A program made the position numbers and the translations under genes. Below are positions 61,435-64,000 of a DNA stretch of 64,000 nt, piece after piece. The notes under the pieces were generated by a model that had not been told where the DNA came from, ran no database searches, and was given only the letters and a program-made list of their open reading frames with translations. Numbering within the stretch: the first letter of the stretch is position 1; each line of letters starts with the position of its first letter. The stretch covers positions 1 through 64,000 of the forward strand of contig NZ_BBMP01000025.1 in assembly GCF_000755245.1 (NCBI RefSeq), in the 5' to 3' direction. Origin of the DNA: Halococcus sediminicola. Lineage in GTDB: Archaea; Halobacteriota; Halobacteria; Halobacteriales; Halococcaceae.

Positions 61435-62052
61435 CTATCGTGACGCACCACTTAGCGTCTCATCGATGAGTTTTCGTTCGGCCTTTCGGAGATGTTCGAG
61501 AAACGTCGCGTGTGTGATGTCGAGTTCGCTGGCCAGTGTCTCGGCATCGGCACGTCGGGGCCAGTCGAAGTAGCCCGCTTCGTTGGCGAGGACGATGACT
61601 TCCAATTGACGGGCCGATAGCAACCGAGTGGGGCCACCAAGCGGTTGGAGGCGTCCGAGGTGAACGTCGCCCAACTCTCGTAGTTCCTCGATCATCCGTT
61701 TGAGTTCCTCACGACTGAAGGCAACGACATCGAACGTACGGTGTGTTCCATTGAATCGATTTATCTTCTGGAACATGCCGTGATTCGCCCGGATGATCGG
61801 GAGGACTCCGGAGGAGCGTTTGGTGATGACCAACTGCGAGTCCGGCACGTATCGTACGTCTTGGACTGCATCGCTCTCCCGGAGGACGGCGGCGATGGCG
61901 TCGCGATGCTCGCCAGCGTCCATGACGAATCGAATGTTCTCGTTGTCGATACTCTCGAAGTAGTAGATAGAAAAGGCTCCGTTGGCGATCTCGCTCAACT
62001 CGCTGAGCACGTGGTCGCTGTCCAAGTTAATGTGAATGGTAGCTGTGAACAT
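61435..62052 (-). CDS. HTH-10 (bacterio-opsin activator-like) regulator
   Basis: A 205-residue protein. The C-terminal 'LSARQLEVIVLANEAGYFDW' with 'PRRADAETLASELDITHATF' and 'LEHLRKAERKL' is the HTH-10 domain, unique to haloarchaea and named after Bat. The N-terminal about 140 residues are the small-molecule sensing part common to these regulators. It lies between the enoyl-CoA hydratase gene and the leftward synthase/CoA-transferase genes and may regulate one or both. Confidence 0.9.
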   Translation of the reverse strand: MFTATIHINLDSDHVLSELSEIANGAFSIYYFESIDNENIRFVMDAGEHRDAIAAVLRESDAVQDVRYVPDSQLVITKRSSGVLPIIRANHGMFQKINRFNGTHRTFDVVAFSREELKRMIEELRELGDVHLGRLQPLGGPTRLLSARQLEVIVLANEAGYFDWPRRADAETLASELDITHATFLEHLRKAERKLIDETLSGASR

Positions 62053-62262
62053 GGCTCTCGAAACGACGAGGATAGGGTTTTCGCCAGTATCAATGAAGCG
62101 GTTTTCGCTGTATTACGACCCCCTGTGCTCTTCGATCGAATCTCGGAGTGGAGAGACCGCGACCGGGAGGTGGGTCGGTCGCATCCGTCCCCGTCAACGG
62201 TCTCACGACCATCGGTTACGGGGACTCGAACGCAAAACCGTGAGCACTGGTGGATTTGCTGA

Positions 62263-63357
62263 CTATCCCTCGCCAAGGTGTTTGCGTGCGAGCGTGAGTG
62301 CTTCGGCCAGCCCGAGCGGACCGTGATCGGCCAGCGCGTCGATGTATGCAGCCACCGCCTCGTCGGTCGTCTCGACGTCCGCCCTGTCGAGTAGTTTTCG
62401 TGCGCCGCTCGTCCCCGTCGAGGCACCGAAGACGAGACGTCGTTCGGCCCCGAAACGTGTCGGGTCGTACGCTTCCATCGTTGCGGGATCGCTGAGCATC
62501 GCCGTGGTGTGGATTGCGGATTCGTGTTCAGTGACTGTACCCCCAAGCACTGCTCGGCGGTCATCCCAATCTTCGCCCAGTGTCTCTAACACACGCCGGC
62601 AGGTGGGAACGAGTTCCGATTCCGTGATGCCGAACCCAAGTTCGTAGTCGACACCGGCGGCAACGACGACCGATTCGAGAGGACTGTTGCCCGCCCGCTC
62701 ACCGAGACCAGCGACACTCACATCGGCTTTCCCTACACCGGCATCAGCCGCAGCGAGAACGTTTGCGGTTGCACAGTCGAGGTCATCGTGGAAATGAACG
62801 CCGATGCGACCCAGATCGAGATGCTCGCCGAGCGTGTCGAGGTACTTCCGAACAGTCCGTGGTGTCCGTGCGCCAACGGTGTCCGCGAGCGTGAGGAAGG
62901 GGATCGTCGGAATAGCCCCGTCAACCGCGAGAATCACCTCCGGATCCGTCCTGAACGCATCGGCCAGCGTAACGTGTACCTCCGCTCCACGGTCGTGGGC
63001 GTACTCGACTGCAGTCCCCAACATGGCGTGCATCTCTTCGCGGGATTTGCCCAGTAAGTGTTCCAGATGGCGGTCGGACACCGAGACGAACAGTTCGACG
63101 ATATCGATGTCGGTATCGACGACGGCGTCGATGTCACCTTCGAGCGCTCGAGCAAGACCGATGAGTTGCCCGTCGGTCGTCCCCGCAAGTTCCGAGAGAA
63201 CACGTCTGTCTTTCGTCCCCGTCACCGGAAACCCCGCCTGTATGTAGTCGAGACCGAGGTCATCGAGCGCTCGCGCGGACTCGATTTTTTCATCTATGCC
63301 GAAGTCACGGTTCGGGAGCTGGTCTCCCTCTCGAAGGGTGACGTCTGAGAGCTTCAT
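62263..63357 (-). CDS. LeuA-like acyltransferase (citramalate/isopropylmalate/homocitrate synthase family)
   Basis: A 364-residue TIM-barrel enzyme of the DRE-TIM family. 'DVTLREGDQLP' holds the metal Asp and catalytic Arg, 'RIGVHFHDDLDCATANVL' the His-x-His metal pair, and 'ADVSVAGLGERAGNSPLES' the Gly-Glu-Arg-Ala-Gly-Asn box that separates synthases from HMG-CoA lyases. The LeuA regulatory domain is missing. These enzymes condense acetyl-CoA with a 2-oxoacid. It directly follows the CoA-transferase gene (ATG immediately after its stop), which suggests action on the same CoA ester pathway. Confidence 0.85.
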   Translation of the reverse strand: MKLSDVTLREGDQLPNRDFGIDEKIESARALDDLGLDYIQAGFPVTGTKDRRVLSELAGTTDGQLIGLARALEGDIDAVVDTDIDIVELFVSVSDRHLEHLLGKSREEMHAMLGTAVEYAHDRGAEVHVTLADAFRTDPEVILAVDGAIPTIPFLTLADTVGARTPRTVRKYLDTLGEHLDLGRIGVHFHDDLDCATANVLAAADAGVGKADVSVAGLGERAGNSPLESVVVAAGVDYELGFGITESELVPTCRRVLETLGEDWDDRRAVLGGTVTEHESAIHTTAMLSDPATMEAYDPTRFGAERRLVFGASTGTSGARKLLDRADVETTDEAVAAYIDALADHGPLGLAEALTLARKHLGEG

Positions 63358-64000
63358 CTAAATGATATCCTCCGCTTCAAGACTTGCGAGTTCCTCCTCG
63401 GAGAAGCCGAGTTCACCGCGGTAGATGGTCTCGTTGTGCTCGCCGTGCTGTGGACCAAGGAATTCCACTTCGCCGGGTGTTCGCGAAAATTTCGGAATCG
63501 GAGCAAACGTCTTGAGCGAACCAACATCCGGATCGTCGACCTCGACGAAGTCCCCTCGTGCCCGGAACTGCTCGTCCTCGAAGATGTCCTCCATGTCGTA
63601 GACCGGACCGACGATGGCATCATGCGATTCGAGGATCTCGATCGCTTCCTCGGTCGTGTGTCGGCGCGTCCACGACGCTATTTCTTCGTCGAGCGCCTCG
63701 ACGTGTTCGATACGACTCCCGTTGTCTTCGAATCGGGGATCCTCAATGAGTTCGGGCTTCTCGATAGCGTGAGCAACCCGCTCGAAGATCTTCTGGTTGG
63801 AAGCCGACATGGTCATGTAGCCATCGGCAGTCTCGTAGATGTTTCGTGGGGCGGTGCTGGAGTGACGATTGCCGTTTCGCTCGGAGACGTATTCCATGCG
63901 GTCGTACGCCTCGACTTCGCCGAAGAAGAGCCGCCAGAGCGGTTCGGTGAGCGAGACATCGATAACCTGTCCCTTTCCACTCCCACCCCGTCCCAGATCA
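63358..64000 (-). CDS. CaiB/BaiF family CoA-transferase, C-terminal part (cut by window edge)
   Basis: The frame is open from the right edge ('GKGQVIDVSLTEPLWRLFFG') to TAG at 63358. 'NIYETADGYMTMSASNQKIF' and 'HDAIVGPVYDMEDIFEDEQF' are conserved in family III CoA-transferases, which move CoA between organic acids through an Asp-bound intermediate; the catalytic Asp lies in the missing N-terminal part. It is the first visible gene of an operon with the LeuA-like synthase, whose ATG abuts its stop. Confidence 0.88.
   Translation of the reverse strand, partial: DLGRGGSGKGQVIDVSLTEPLWRLFFGEVEAYDRMEYVSERNGNRHSSTAPRNIYETADGYMTMSASNQKIFERVAHAIEKPELIEDPRFEDNGSRIEHVEALDEEIASWTRRHTTEEAIEILESHDAIVGPVYDMEDIFEDEQFRARGDFVEVDDPDVGSLKTFAPIPKFSRTPGEVEFLGPQHGEHNETIYRGELGFSEEELASLEAEDII

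Noticed and set aside
1-64000. CRISPR arrays, cas genes, rRNA and tRNA genes
   Set aside because: Scanned for regularly spaced repeats, Cas motifs and T-arm patterns; none found.

Overview
The window is haloarchaeal chromosome (class Halobacteria). The evidence is the acidic, Asp/Glu-rich proteome, Tat lipoprotein and Tat signal peptides, TATA boxes about 25 bases upstream of start codons, and several lineage-typical families: MC1, DUF1931, TbsP/DUF5821, HTH-10, DUF5805, DUF7282 and many small zinc-ribbon proteins. The genus cannot be fixed from this sequence alone. No rRNA, tRNA or CRISPR array was seen.

Region by region. (1) 1-8205 is a junkyard of insertion sequences around an OPT peptide transporter/PqqD pair: a TrmB-type regulator cut by the window edge, an SMR transporter truncated by an IS4-type element, two decayed IS630 transposases and another DDE transposase. 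(2) 8540-10261 encodes an ammonium transporter with a P-II signalling domain fused to its C-terminus. (3) 10499-11503 is a decayed IS110 element. (4) 11847-16679 is the phosphate ABC operon pstS-C-A-B, read leftwards, with no phoU. (5) 16878-17925 holds broken genes (a nonsense-mutated fragment, an ISH8-like remnant, a sulfatase tail). (6) 18343-19307 is a PIN/antitoxin pair with a palindromic operator. (7) 19529-30340 carries membrane proteins, a Tat-exported protein, two paralogous TbsP-type regulators, MC1, TRAM, PadR and several tiny zinc-binding proteins. (8) 30524-47410 is the most striking block. Two large surface proteins precede a tight operon of eight genes (34537-45046) that reads as a conjugation or DNA-transfer apparatus: a VirB2-like pilin, a VirB6-like membrane protein, a VirB3-like protein, a VirB4 ATPase with helix-hairpin-helix tail, three accessory genes and a VirD4/TraD-like ATPase. 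A winged-helix regulator, a ParA pair, an iteron-like repeat and a DUF1931 histone-fold gene follow. (9) 48052-55302 contains an FAD monooxygenase, a regulator, a protein with two tandem GIY-YIG-like nuclease modules inside a 69-base direct repeat, and an operon of winged-helix regulator, TIR-like/methyltransferase fusion and VOC protein. (10) 56189-58527 is an integrase module (small zinc finger, DUF5805, tyrosine recombinase). (11) 58882-64000 returns to ordinary metabolism: a membrane metallophosphoesterase, enoyl-CoA hydratase, HTH-10 regulator, a LeuA-like synthase and a CaiB/BaiF CoA-transferase running off the edge.

How it fits together: blocks 8-10 look like an integrated mobile element (transfer machinery, partition genes, integrase) carrying or abutting possible defence cargo (tandem GIY-YIG, TIR-like/methyltransferase). 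The flanks are core nutrient-uptake genes (oligopeptide, ammonium, phosphate) eroded by repeated IS insertion. The transfer-apparatus assignments rest on gene order, membrane topology and ATPase motifs read by eye and need profile or structure searches.
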